Of a DNA stretch of 64,000 nucleotides, positions 16,660 through 25,231 are shown piece after piece. The translations under genes and the position numbers were made by a program. The notes below the pieces were generated by a model. It saw only the letters and a list, made by a program, of their open reading frames with translations, was not told the DNA's origin and searched no databases. How positions within the stretch are numbered: position 1 is the first letter of the stretch; each line of letters opens with the position of its first letter. The stretch spans positions 124,001 through 188,000 of the forward strand of contig JAGWFS010000001.1 of the NCBI GenBank assembly GCA_028867785.1, read 5' to 3'. Source of the DNA: Nitrososphaerota archaeon. Lineage in GTDB: Archaea > Thermoproteota > Nitrososphaeria > Nitrososphaerales > Nitrosopumilaceae.

Positions 16660-17832
16660 ATGGTCAAGGGACAAGATTTAGCAGTAAGCTTGGAAGAATT
16701 TGGCCTAAGCAAGTACGAGGCCCAGGCATATGTCACGCTTATCACAAAAGGTACGATTTCCGCAGGCGAGCTTGCATACTATTCCAACCTGCCAAGAACC
16801 AAGGTATACCCTACCCTGCTCAAGCTTGAAAAAAAGAAGATTGCAATCATATCAAAGAGCAAGCCGATAATGTGTACGGCCATTGCGCCAGAAGATGCGT
16901 TTGACGAGATAATACAGAAACAGATCAACAGGATAAACGCCATGAACAGTTTGATTACAAAACTAAAGAGGCTAAGCGAGGACAGCAAAAAGGCAAGAGG
17001 CTCTGAAGAAAAGAGATACTTTCACCTTGCACAGAACTATGTCTTCAAGCAACTCCAATCAATGATAGACGGCTCAAAGACATCAATCCATGCAGTGGTG
17101 GACTCGTGGGGCCTCAGTCTGCTCTCCCAATGCAAGGAGGAACTCTTGGCTGCACTGAGGAGAAATATTGACGTCAAGATAATCGTTCCATCAAACCTAG
17201 TGGGTACGGAGACATTCCACGGCCTTCCGGCCGGGATAAAGCTCAAGACTGCAGAAGCATCACAAAACGTTATCACCTTTGACGACTCTGAGATTCTCAT
17301 GATAAACGGCAGCAACGGAAAGGGCGCAATATTTCTCTCAACAGACGTGCTTGGGACAAACCAGGTCAAATCATTTGAACAGGCATGGAAGGGAGGAATC
17401 AGGATAAACAACCTGTCAGACATGACAAAATCAGACGCGCAGGAAACGCTCAAGGTGATTCAGCTGATAAATGAGAACGGCCTTGGGTTTGTGCTAAATT
17501 CCATGCTAAGCTCAAAAGCCAAGAGCATTGACATTTTGGTTTTCTTGGAGAAAAACGGTCTTGATATCCAGTCAAAGACGCTTGACGACGTAATCTCGCT
17601 TGTAAATTCCACCCTGGACATTACATGTTCTGGCCAGTTAAGATACGAGTCGCAGGGAAATCACTTTGTAATAGAATCCAAGGTGAACAGCGGACACTCT
17701 ATTCCTTGGGCATTGTTGCTTGAGGGATACCTGAACAAAAAGGGAATCAAGACCAAGATGATCTACAACGACCACCAGCATACGGGCGAGAAGATACACA
17801 TCAAGGTCGATTCCAAGATGGTACTGAGCTGA
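16660..17832 (+). CDS. TrmB-family transcriptional regulator
   Basis: 390 residues from ATG 16660. The N-terminal winged helix (8-80: LEEFGLSKYEAQAYVTLITKG, then SNLPRTKVYPTLLKLEKK) is typical of TrmB regulators. A short coiled coil follows to about 120, then a phospholipase-D-like sensor domain (about 125-260, with VDSWG and VKIIVPSNL), then an extra C-terminal alpha/beta domain (about 265-390). The PLD-type HxK catalytic motif is not visible, as expected for a regulator. Ligand unknown. Divergent from the cdv operon. Confidence 0.85.
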   Translation: MVKGQDLAVSLEEFGLSKYEAQAYVTLITKGTISAGELAYYSNLPRTKVYPTLLKLEKKKIAIISKSKPIMCTAIAPEDAFDEIIQKQINRINAMNSLITKLKRLSEDSKKARGSEEKRYFHLAQNYVFKQLQSMIDGSKTSIHAVVDSWGLSLLSQCKEELLAALRRNIDVKIIVPSNLVGTETFHGLPAGIKLKTAEASQNVITFDDSEILMINGSNGKGAIFLSTDVLGTNQVKSFEQAWKGGIRINNLSDMTKSDAQETLKVIQLINENGLGFVLNSMLSSKAKSIDILVFLEKNGLDIQSKTLDDVISLVNSTLDITCSGQLRYESQGNHFVIESKVNSGHSIPWALLLEGYLNKKGIKTKMIYNDHQHTGEKIHIKVDSKMVLS

Positions 17833-17849
17833 GTCTTTGAAAATTAATT

Positions 17850-18296
17850 TCAGATCAATATCCTAAAGTCTTCTTTCACGGTATTTAAAACGACGTGTGT
17901 GTTTGTCCTGCTGACAGAGGGCAGGCCCAAAAGATATCTTGCAAACTTGCCAAGCTCATCAGTGTCCCTGAACTTGCCAATGATTATCGCGTCAGGAGAA
18001 CCTGTTGTCTCGTATACCCCGTAGATGTTTGGCAGCTTTGACAGTTTTTTCCCCATCTCCTCCAGTTTTCCTCCCGACGATATTATTTCCACAAGCGCGA
18101 TAATCTGCGAGCTTATTTTGCTCTGGTCCACTACAACAGAGTAGCTCTTGATTATGCCGCCTGACTCCATGTCCTTTATGCGCTTGAGAACCGTCCCTGG
18201 CGCAACTTGCAGATGGTCTGCCAGCTGCCTGTACGAGCGCTTGGAGTTTTTCAGTAGTTCTTCCAATATGCGTCTGTCCAGATCGTCAACTTCCAT
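17850..18296 (-). CDS. Lrp/AsnC-family regulator
   Basis: 148 residues. Helix-turn-helix at 1-55 (LDRRILEELLKNSKRSYRQLA ... TVLKRIKDMESGGII), then the RAM ligand-binding domain with GVYETTGSPDAIIIGKF. Close in sequence to the second Lrp at 39252-39707 (both share TVLKRIKDMES, a YEVYDTTG/YGVYETTG turn and RTNTHVVL). Such proteins bind amino acids or related metabolites and form octamers. Convergent with the TrmB gene (17-base gap); divergent from the two-TM protein gene. Confidence 0.92.
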   Translation of the reverse strand: MEVDDLDRRILEELLKNSKRSYRQLADHLQVAPGTVLKRIKDMESGGIIKSYSVVVDQSKISSQIIALVEIISSGGKLEEMGKKLSKLPNIYGVYETTGSPDAIIIGKFRDTDELGKFARYLLGLPSVSRTNTHVVLNTVKEDFRILI

Positions 18297-18373
18297 ATCA
18301 TGATGAACATTTGTGCATTAATTAAGCATTTACTTGCACGTTTGTATTAAAACCTTGACATATCCCTATATCC

Positions 18374-18643
18374 ATGAACAACGTACACTGTACCATGTCA
18401 ACGTACGATGCATCAGGTAGAGTCCAGCAAAGAAAACGCCATGACGGATACCTGCCAATAGCAGTTGCCATAATGCTGGCATGCTGTTTTGTGACCATAT
18501 TTGGAATCAATGCGCAAGCTGGCGGATACGGCGGTGGAAACAACCCTGTCGCATTCTACGAGTCAGCTGGCTTGATCGTGGCAGGTGTCATGATAGGATA
18601 CGTAGCACTCGTCTTTAGAGTCAATCCCATGTGGAATTGGTAA
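18374..18643 (+). CDS. Small two-TM GYGGG protein
   Basis: 89 residues from ATG 18374 (82 if from ATG 18395). Two membrane helices, YLPIAVAIMLACCFVTIFGI and a C-terminal AGLIVAGVMIGYVALVFR, flank a Gly-rich GGYGGGNN loop. It is a paralogue of the protein at 43355-43585 (shared YLPxAVAIMLA, GYGGG and LVFR). The family is not recognised; both copies lie beside Lrp/AsnC-type genes. Possibly a small membrane partner or an uncharacterised membrane microprotein. Confidence 0.75.
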   Translation: MNNVHCTMSTYDASGRVQQRKRHDGYLPIAVAIMLACCFVTIFGINAQAGGYGGGNNPVAFYESAGLIVAGVMIGYVALVFRVNPMWNW

Positions 18644-18853
18644 CTCTATCAAGGCGTTTGATACAGGCTACGCGATACAGTCGGTAGCGCCATACGAAAA
18701 TGGGGAAAGCAGCTGGACTTTCCCTTCCTGATTTGTGCAAGATTCAGACCACAGGATATATGACATAAAGAAGTGACATGACTGGAGTATTAGGACAGTA
18801 TGCCAGTCCAAGATGCCATTTGTATCAAGAGATGACAAACTAGAAGATTGTTC

Positions 18854-19009
18854 ATGACTATTCGAGTGAACTACGTAACAGCACAAGGTGAAATCAGCGT
18901 GTGTAGCATACGATCCAGTTATGCAATAAAGTGTAACTCTGTAACAAAGGAATTCAATGTAGCGTGTCGGGATTGTTCCTATTCTTCGTACATTATCAAT
19001 GCCGAATAG
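18854..19009 (+). CDS. Small Cys-containing ORF
   Basis: 51 residues from ATG 18854. Four cysteines (VCSI, KCN, ACRDC) suggest metal binding. The 3' end overlaps the minus-strand ORF at 18979-19194 by 31 bases. The 210 bases before it (18644-18853) show nothing convincing. Coding potential is judged from composition only. Confidence 0.35.
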   Translation: MTIRVNYVTAQGEISVCSIRSSYAIKCNSVTKEFNVACRDCSYSSYIINAE

Positions 19010-19194
19010 ATCATTACATTGTCTTTTCCAATTAAATGAGTAAACTTGATGTCTTTGACCTTTTTATCAGATATGCAATTGTTTACACAGTCTTCGAAAA
19101 TGGCTTCGTTGCATTTTGAAACAAGTTCAACCTTCAATATACTAATAATGGATTTGCGATAGAAAAGGTTTGTCAAATTCGAATAACAATACAA
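18979..19194 (-). CDS. Small hypothetical protein, faintly dodecin-like
   Basis: 71 residues. The central part, ISILKVELVSKCNEAIFEDC ending in CIS, followed by a beta strand and a terminal SALIMYEE strand, recalls dodecin order (strand, helix with E-D, strand, strand). It lacks enough conserved residues for a firm call. Dodecins store flavins. The alternative is an unrelated small protein. Region is AT-rich. Confidence 0.35.
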   Translation of the reverse strand: MYCYSNLTNLFYRKSIISILKVELVSKCNEAIFEDCVNNCISDKKVKDIKFTHLIGKDNVMIYSALIMYEE

Positions 19195-19349
19195 AACTCG
19201 AAAAAAGCTGATCGTCCGTGGATTAACGTATGAGGTATTGTTCTTTTAGATGTATGCCTACAATATCAAACAATAATTTCCATCATGAATTTTGAATTTG
19301 GCAAACCGGTCGTAAAAAATTAAAATAGCTTAGTCGCGTAATAATTAGG

Positions 19350-19601
19350 TTGGAAGCAGCCTATATCATGATAAACTGTGAGATGGGTAAGGAAAGTTCC
19401 ATTATAGACCAATTAAAACCAATAAAAGACATCAAGGAAATACATAGTATTTACGGAAACTACGACATAATTGCAAAACTAGAATGCGCATCTGTTGAAT
19501 GTATGCGCGATATCATTGTAAAGCAAATTCGAGTGCTAAAAGATGTTCACTGCACAACCACGGTGATATGCACAAAACCTAGCAGAACAGACGAAGACTA
19601 A
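19350..19601 (+). CDS. Stand-alone RAM (Lrp/AsnC ligand-binding) domain protein
   Basis: 83 residues starting at TTG 19350, chosen because EAAYIMINCE aligns with PSAYILLNTK of the paralogue at 42345-42611. It has no helix-turn-helix; it consists only of the alpha/beta RAM domain with EIHSIYGNYDIIAKLEC and a terminal TTVICT strand. Such proteins may assemble with full Lrp proteins or sense amino acids. Upstream GCGTAATAATT resembles AT-rich elements preceding other accessory genes here. Confidence 0.8.
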   Translation: MEAAYIMINCEMGKESSIIDQLKPIKDIKEIHSIYGNYDIIAKLECASVECMRDIIVKQIRVLKDVHCTTTVICTKPSRTDED

Positions 19602-19731
19602 ATATGCCAATAATGCGAGAAGGAAAACAGAGCTGTTTTTAGGAAAATCAAATTATTTTACATACTGCAACTCATGCTAGCGCCGTTGTCCTGACCATTA
19701 TTCATAATAACAATGAAGGCATATTGATATC

Positions 19732-19926
19732 ATGGTGACTCTAGTCTGCAGAGATTATGGGTTTGAGTGCGGCTTTGTAGCAGAAGGTGAAGATGTCCAG
19801 AAAACTCTGGACAAATTTGGTAGACATACTTCTGAAAAGCACGCAATAGAGTACTCCAAAGAAGTATTGTTGCAATTCATAACCAGGCAGAAAAGGCCTT
19901 GGACTGAGGCCGAGGCATATCCGTAG
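19732..19926 (+). CDS. DUF1059-type small protein
   Basis: 64 residues. The pattern TLVCRDYGFECGFVAEGED and H-x4-KHAI matches DUF1059, a family of small proteins with two cysteines and C-terminal histidines, probably metal-binding. The extra C-terminal segment (RQKRPWTEAEAYP) is Trp/Pro-rich. Stand-alone gene; role unknown. Confidence 0.75.
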   Translation: MVTLVCRDYGFECGFVAEGEDVQKTLDKFGRHTSEKHAIEYSKEVLLQFITRQKRPWTEAEAYP

Positions 19927-20074
19927 TCTCTGATGCAATCATCTGAAAGAATTCGATGGAATCAATATGGTATCAGTAGACAGGGCGCTGAAGATTCTAC
20001 AAAGTCATGGCTAGCGGCAATCTAGACACGACAATCAAAGAATACCTAAATTTGCTTGATATGATATTTTTGAC

Positions 20075-20473
20075 ATGGTGTCAGAGGACCACCAGAGACT
20101 GGTAAACGCGCTTGCAAACATTCTGGAGTCCCAGGGGATAACCATAACCCACGTAGACATGGCAGAAACCCCGGAGCTTTTTGATGAAAAATACAGAAAA
20201 CTTGCCAAGCCAGACGAGAGGGACGGATACAGTCCTGATTTAGAAGGCATGAAGGGAGCGCTGCGACACTTTGGCGAGGCAAAGACCAAGATCAAAGATG
20301 ATCCCAACATAGACGCTCAGATAAGAGCATTTACAAACAGAGAGATGGACGGCAAGGACATTCCCCTCCACATGGTAGTGCCAAAGGAACTCAAAAAGGA
20401 ACTAGAGGGAAAACTGTACAAGATGGGATTGTATAACAAGTACAAAAATGGGACAATCAAGATATGGGCATAA
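20075..20473 (+). CDS. Hypothetical soluble protein
   Basis: 132 residues, highly charged, alpha/beta, no signal or membrane segment. The middle (LFDEKYRKLAKPDERDGYSP and DLEGMKG) and the C-terminal helix-strand end (KELKKELEGKLYKMGLYNKY) are distinctive, but I cannot place the family. It lies just upstream of ileS (103-base gap), same strand; ileS has its own AT-rich promoter-like segment (CCTTTATAAAATC). Confidence 0.7.
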   Translation: MVSEDHQRLVNALANILESQGITITHVDMAETPELFDEKYRKLAKPDERDGYSPDLEGMKGALRHFGEAKTKIKDDPNIDAQIRAFTNREMDGKDIPLHMVVPKELKKELEGKLYKMGLYNKYKNGTIKIWA

Positions 20474-20576
20474 AATGCATTGATAGAAGTATTGGCAAAC
20501 AGCAAGTTTTTGCACAGTCAGTTCCGTAGGTGCGTTTGTACCTTTATAAAATCAGTAAAGTTACCATCATCTGTCA

Positions 20577-23500
20577 ATGCAGATTTCAAGCGAGTTTGAT
20601 CCAAAAAAAATAGAAGAAGAAGTAAAGCGTCACATATCAAACTCCAATTTAGAAAAATTAATTTTCGAGTCGTCAAACAAGACAAAAAAAATTGTATTTG
20701 TGGAAGGTCCTCCTACTATGAACGGGATGCCGCACGCGGGACATCTTCGAGGCAGAATAATGAAAGACCTGTGGTACAGATACATGACACTGCGCGGACA
20801 CAAGGTGATCTTCAATGCAGGGTGGGATACACAGGGACTTCCAGTTGAGCTGCAAGCTGAAAAAGAGCTCGGCATTTCTGGAAGCAAGTCTCAGGTTATC
20901 GAAGCAGCTGGGATTGAGAAAATTGTTGCAGAGTGCAAAAAAATAGTGCACAGGTTCAACGAAAAGTGGGTAGAGTCAGACAAGCTACTCGGCATGGCGT
21001 TCAACCAAAAAAATGCCTACTGGACATACAAGGACGAATACATTGAACGGGAATGGAAATATCTAAAAAAAGCGCATGAGATCGGAATCCTTTCAGAGGA
21101 CTACAAGGTTGTTGCGTACTGCCCAAGCTGCCAGACATCACTAAGCCATGCAGAGGTCAACCAAGGATATGATACGGTACAGGACCCATCGCTCTACTAC
21201 AAGGTAAAGCTGCAAGACGATGACCTGTATCTTATTGTCTGGACCACAATGCCGTTTACGCTTGTTACAGACACGATGGTCGGAGTAAATCCAGAAGAGA
21301 CGTATGCACACATCAAGGTAAAAGGCGAGACATGGCTTGTAGGAAAGAGCCGCCTTGAAGAGTTTGTCAAGGAGGCCAAGGTTGAAGAATACACGATAGT
21401 CAAGGAGGTCAAGGGTGCAACCCTAGAGGGAAAAAAATACATCCATCCCCTTTTGGATGAGATACCCGGACTTGGGGAACGCGCAGCCCTCCCAAACTTT
21501 CACATCATAGTATCAGAAGATTTTGTTGATGTCCAGACAGGAAGCGGACTTGTCCACCTTTCTCCTGCAAACGGAGAGGAGGACTTTGAGATCGCTACAA
21601 AAAGAAAGATACCAATATTCAACCCCATAAACGACGAGGCAAAGTTCACAAAAGATGCCGGGGTTTTTTCCGGTCTCTTTGTAAGGGATGCGGACGACAA
21701 GATAGTTGCATCAGTCAAGGAAAAAAACGCCCTTGTAAAAATTGGAAAGATAAAACACCAGTATCCACTATGCTGGAGATCACAGCACAAGCTGCTGTGG
21801 CTTGCAAGGAGGGGATTCTTTTATTTCCTTGACAGGCTTGGAGACAAGGCGGTAAAGGCTGCAGAAAATGCGGAATATTTCTTTGAGCCTCCAAGAAACA
21901 GATTCGTTGAGATAATCAAGGACAGGCACCCTTGGTGCATCTCAAGGGAGCGCATCTGGGGATGTCCGCTGCCCCTCTGGAGCTGCAAAAACTGCGGCCA
22001 CCAAAGATGGTTCTTCTCAAGGAAAGACATTGTCAAGTCTGCAACAGAGATGCCAGACGGACCAAACTTTGAGCTGCACAGGCCATGGATTGACAAGATT
22101 GGAATAAAGTGCGACAAGTGCGGTTCAAAGATGGAAAGAGAGCAGTTTGTCCTGGATACATGGCACAACAGCGGTGCTGCACCATACGCATCGCTTACGG
22201 ATGCAGACTATAACGAATACATTCCGGCGGCATTTCTAACAGAAGGCATAGACCAGACAAGGGGATGGGCGTACACGCTACTAATTGAAAACGTGATATT
22301 CAACGATGCGCCTGTCGCGCCCTTCAAATCATTTCTGTTCCAGGGACACGTGCTTGACAAGAACGGCAACAAGATGAGCAAGAGCCAGGGAAATGTGCTG
22401 GATGCAATCGAGCTTCTTACCAGGTATCCAGTGGACCTTATACGTCTGTATTTCATGTGGAAGTCAAGCCCGATAGAGCCGCTTAACTTTAGCACGGATG
22501 AGCTTGTCTCAAGGCCATACCAGATTATCAGTACGCTATACCACTTGCACATATATCTAAAGCAAAATAGCGAATATGACAAGTACGACAAGACATTTAC
22601 TGTCCAGTGGGCAAAAAGCAAGAACCTGCTCAAAGAGCCCGAGGTATGGATACTCTCAAAACTGCAGAGACTCGTCTCGTCTGTGATAGTGTCGCAGGAC
22701 AAGTGCAGATTTCACGAGGCCACAAGGGCAATAGATGATTTCATCATAAATTCAGTCAGCCAGGTATACATCCCAATCACAAGAGAAGAACTGTGGACAG
22801 ATGACGAGTCTGCAAGGGAGAGGAGGCTTGCAATCTATGCGACGCTAAATGAGATATTGTGTACACTTGACGTTCTACTTCATCCAGTTTGTCCGTTCAC
22901 AACCCAGTATCTCTACACATCAATGTTTTCAGAAAAAGACAGCATACTGCTGGAAGACTTTCCTGTGCCACAACAATCGCTCATCAGTGAGCCAATCGAG
23001 GAATCATTTGACCTGATGAAAGAAGCAGTATCAGTTTCTGCAGCGGCAAGAATGAAAGGAAAGCTGAAACGAAGGTGGCCTCTGAAAGAGGCAGTCATTT
23101 GCGTCGAGCCATCGCAAAAACAGAAACTTGAATCTCTGTCCAACCTTTTTCTATCACAGCTCAATGTAGAAAAATATCAGGTAATAGAGGTACCAAAATC
23201 AGATGGATTGGAACTTTTGTCAAATCTTGTAAAGGCAAAACTCCCAGTGTCTCCCAAAGTTGAGATGGAAAGAAAAAAAATTGGTCCAAAGGCAAAACAA
23301 GACATGGGAAAACTTGTCTCCAGGTTTTCAGAGACAGACCCTAATGCGATTGTAGATGGATTACTCAAGGATGGGAGATACACATTTGATCTTGGAAGCA
23401 GCAAAATTGAGCTTGAAAGAGACGATTTCGTGATAGGCTTTGCAGAACAGGAGGGATACGCCATGGCAAGGCGTGATTCTCTCATAGTGTTTATCAGTAC

Positions 23501-23774
23501 GTCCAGAAACCGTGAGATGATGGCGCGCGGACTAGTACGTGACATTGCAAGACGTTTGCAGGTGTTAAGAAAGGAACGCGGATACAACCCCACCGATGTG
23601 CTCGATTCGGCATACATACTTGGCCTTGACGATGAGTCTCTTGCAATGGTAAAAGAAAAACAGGTAGAGCTTGCCTTCCTTGTAAGGACAAAGAAGGTCG
23701 GATTTTCAGACGGGGCAAAAAGCTACAAGGACGAGGATTTGGATGGTCAAAAGATCCAAATCTCCATTGAGTAG
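20577..23774 (+). CDS. ileS: Isoleucyl-tRNA synthetase
   Basis: 1065 residues, normal for archaeal/eukaryote-type IleRS. It charges tRNA-Ile. Class I signatures: HAGH at 53-56 (GMPHAGH) and KMSKS at 599-603. The editing (CP1) domain lies between, with GTGLVH-like GSGLVHLSPANGEEDF near 325. Zinc-binding pairs SCKNCG and CDKCG are seen near 465 and 515. The C-terminal anticodon-binding part is present to VSFAEQ-like GFAEQEGYAMARR. Promoter-like CCTTTATAAAATCAG lies about 35 bases upstream. Single gene. Confidence 0.98.
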   Translation: MQISSEFDPKKIEEEVKRHISNSNLEKLIFESSNKTKKIVFVEGPPTMNGMPHAGHLRGRIMKDLWYRYMTLRGHKVIFNAGWDTQGLPVELQAEKELGISGSKSQVIEAAGIEKIVAECKKIVHRFNEKWVESDKLLGMAFNQKNAYWTYKDEYIEREWKYLKKAHEIGILSEDYKVVAYCPSCQTSLSHAEVNQGYDTVQDPSLYYKVKLQDDDLYLIVWTTMPFTLVTDTMVGVNPEETYAHIKVKGETWLVGKSRLEEFVKEAKVEEYTIVKEVKGATLEGKKYIHPLLDEIPGLGERAALPNFHIIVSEDFVDVQTGSGLVHLSPANGEEDFEIATKRKIPIFNPINDEAKFTKDAGVFSGLFVRDADDKIVASVKEKNALVKIGKIKHQYPLCWRSQHKLLWLARRGFFYFLDRLGDKAVKAAENAEYFFEPPRNRFVEIIKDRHPWCISRERIWGCPLPLWSCKNCGHQRWFFSRKDIVKSATEMPDGPNFELHRPWIDKIGIKCDKCGSKMEREQFVLDTWHNSGAAPYASLTDADYNEYIPAAFLTEGIDQTRGWAYTLLIENVIFNDAPVAPFKSFLFQGHVLDKNGNKMSKSQGNVLDAIELLTRYPVDLIRLYFMWKSSPIEPLNFSTDELVSRPYQIISTLYHLHIYLKQNSEYDKYDKTFTVQWAKSKNLLKEPEVWILSKLQRLVSSVIVSQDKCRFHEATRAIDDFIINSVSQVYIPITREELWTDDESARERRLAIYATLNEILCTLDVLLHPVCPFTTQYLYTSMFSEKDSILLEDFPVPQQSLISEPIEESFDLMKEAVSVSAAARMKGKLKRRWPLKEAVICVEPSQKQKLESLSNLFLSQLNVEKYQVIEVPKSDGLELLSNLVKAKLPVSPKVEMERKKIGPKAKQDMGKLVSRFSETDPNAIVDGLLKDGRYTFDLGSSKIELERDDFVIGFAEQEGYAMARRDSLIVFISTSRNREMMARGLVRDIARRLQVLRKERGYNPTDVLDSAYILGLDDESLAMVKEKQVELAFLVRTKKVGFSDGAKSYKDEDLDGQKIQISIE

Positions 23775-23819
23775 GGGATTCATCCTTCCAATTAAATAAT
23801 TAAGACGCGATTAGTTCTC

Positions 23820-24149
23820 ATGCCAAAACAGATAACTCTTGATGGCTGGTTGCTATCACACTTTCAAGTATTGCTAAAACGCGGATCTGCCCACGTGGCA
23901 AGAACCAAGACTCCCATAGTGCTCTACAGAACTACAATGGAGGAGGAAGGAGAGTCATACCAAGAAACGGTATGCACGCTCACAGAGAGTTATTTGATTG
24001 TACAGGTTGTGACATCAGGCGGAGGCATACCGCCCAGTTTTCAGCAGCAATTGGTTTTTACAATTGACGAATTCCCAGGATGGCTGGTGAAGAAAAGCAG
24101 GGATCTGCTGCTTTCTTGCGTAGACTTGCTAGAAGAACAGTTTAGTTGA
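23820..24149 (+). CDS. Hypothetical protein downstream of ileS
   Basis: 109 residues, alpha/beta with no membrane segment. Features: N-terminal LDGWLLSHFQVLLKRG, central beta strands (PIVLYRTTMEE, ETVCTLTESYLIVQVV), a Gly-rich TSGGGIP loop and a terminal helix. Not recognised. A stable hairpin 16 bases past its stop (24165-24200) may end the transcript. Confidence 0.6.
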   Translation: MPKQITLDGWLLSHFQVLLKRGSAHVARTKTPIVLYRTTMEEEGESYQETVCTLTESYLIVQVVTSGGGIPPSFQQQLVFTIDEFPGWLVKKSRDLLLSCVDLLEEQFS

Positions 24150-24164
24150 TTGCAACATAACAAA

Positions 24165-24200
24165 GTAGACTGTCCCGAGGTAAACCCCGGGACTATCTAC
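24165..24200 (+). terminator. GC-rich hairpin after the hypothetical gene
   Basis: GTAGA-CT-GTCCCG (24165-24177) pairs with CGGGAC-TA-TCTAC (24188-24200): two perfect stem blocks of 6 and 5 bp around a small symmetric internal loop. It sits between convergent genes. No T-run follows, so it may be an RNA 3' end or processing structure rather than a classical terminator. Confidence 0.45.
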
Positions 24201-24310
24201 TCGGTAAGAATCTACAACTTACAACAAGAGTACGGCATACATATTGAAAAGAGTGTGTTCGTTCATTATGAAACCGCGGTTTCTCCAAGTGCAAATAATT
24301 GCAGAACAAA

Positions 24311-24697
24311 TTATTCCATTGATTTCCCATGGGCTTTGATCAGGTCCAATGCCCGACTTATGATATTGCTGTTGTCTGCGTCAGGCTCTGTACTTATCAA
24401 AACTAGGTTTGTCTCCATAAAATGAAGCGTAATCAGATTTACTTTCTGATACTTTGTTATGGCATAGACTGGCTCTCCCACCTTTTCTGACATGTATCTG
24501 CGTAAAGAAGCCCGCACAACCTCGGTCTTGACAGATATCATGTTTTCTTCGTCTGAGAAATACCGCTCTATGTTTTTTTGCAGTTTGTATGAAAAATTCT
24601 CGTTCAGGTATACTCCTGCATAACGAATCTTTTTATCTATTGAGAGTATCAGATCACAGAATTCTTCGGATCTCATGCAACGTAAACAGTAGAGCAT
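24311..24697 (-). CDS. Conserved-looking alpha/beta protein, unknown
   Basis: 128 residues; a start at Met8 (24676) is equally plausible. Contains IDKKIRYAGVYLNEN, a helical middle with VVRASLRRYMSEKVGEPVYA, and strands VNLITLH and NLVLISTEPDA. The pattern recalls roadblock/longin-like small domains seen in archaeal signalling proteins but no motif settles it. Convergent with the upstream plus-strand gene. Confidence 0.6.
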   Translation of the reverse strand: MLYCLRCMRSEEFCDLILSIDKKIRYAGVYLNENFSYKLQKNIERYFSDEENMISVKTEVVRASLRRYMSEKVGEPVYAITKYQKVNLITLHFMETNLVLISTEPDADNSNIISRALDLIKAHGKSME

Positions 24698-24915
24698 GAA
24701 TCTTTTATAAGAAATGACTCTGTCAAGTTATCTGCAGATCTAAGTCACAATTAACCTTGAAAAGCACGCAGCAAGATCACATCATCTCTGACTAGATCCG
24801 CTACAAATTACAGGAAACTTTGAAAAATTTTCAATTGTGAAAATCGACATAATGCAATTATACTAGTAAAATCATCTCACTTTGAAGGTTTCTTCAAAAA
24901 CCTATTACAGTAAGC

Positions 24916-24977
24916 GTTTTGGAGTGTGACCGAGTACCCCTTCGGATACTCTCTTGCCATGGCCCTTGCTCCAAAAC
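24916..24977. ncRNA. Structured intergenic element upstream of sucC
   Basis: GTTTTGGAG (24916-24924) pairs perfectly with CTCCAAAAC (24969-24977); inside, GAGTA (24932-24936) pairs with TACTC (24947-24951) around a C-rich/TTCGGA loop. This makes a 62-base closed structure in the otherwise empty 534-base gap 24698-25231. It could be a small RNA or the core of a regulatory leader, though it ends about 255 bases before sucC. No other signal seen in that gap except a TATA-like GGATTATAAAG near 25200. Confidence 0.4.
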
Positions 24978-25231
24978 ATTTCTAAATTCATATAACGTAT
25001 TTTTAACTCTCATTATCGTAAAATTCCAATTTTATGATACATGTTAAACTGGTGCGTAAGAAATCAGAGAAGATTCAAACCATGCCAGTTTTAACTCTGA
25101 AAATATTGGCAATGTTGGATCAGAAACAGATCCACAACATGGAAAAACGCGAACCAGAATTTTCTAGTGTTTGCAATATCCAGATAGACCCAGCATAGGG
25201 ATTATAAAGACCATAAAAATGAAAATGTTCC

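Noticed and set aside
24916-24977. tRNA gene
   Set aside because: Terminal stem is present but no T-loop GTTCRA, anticodon arm of the right spacing or CCA-end pattern.
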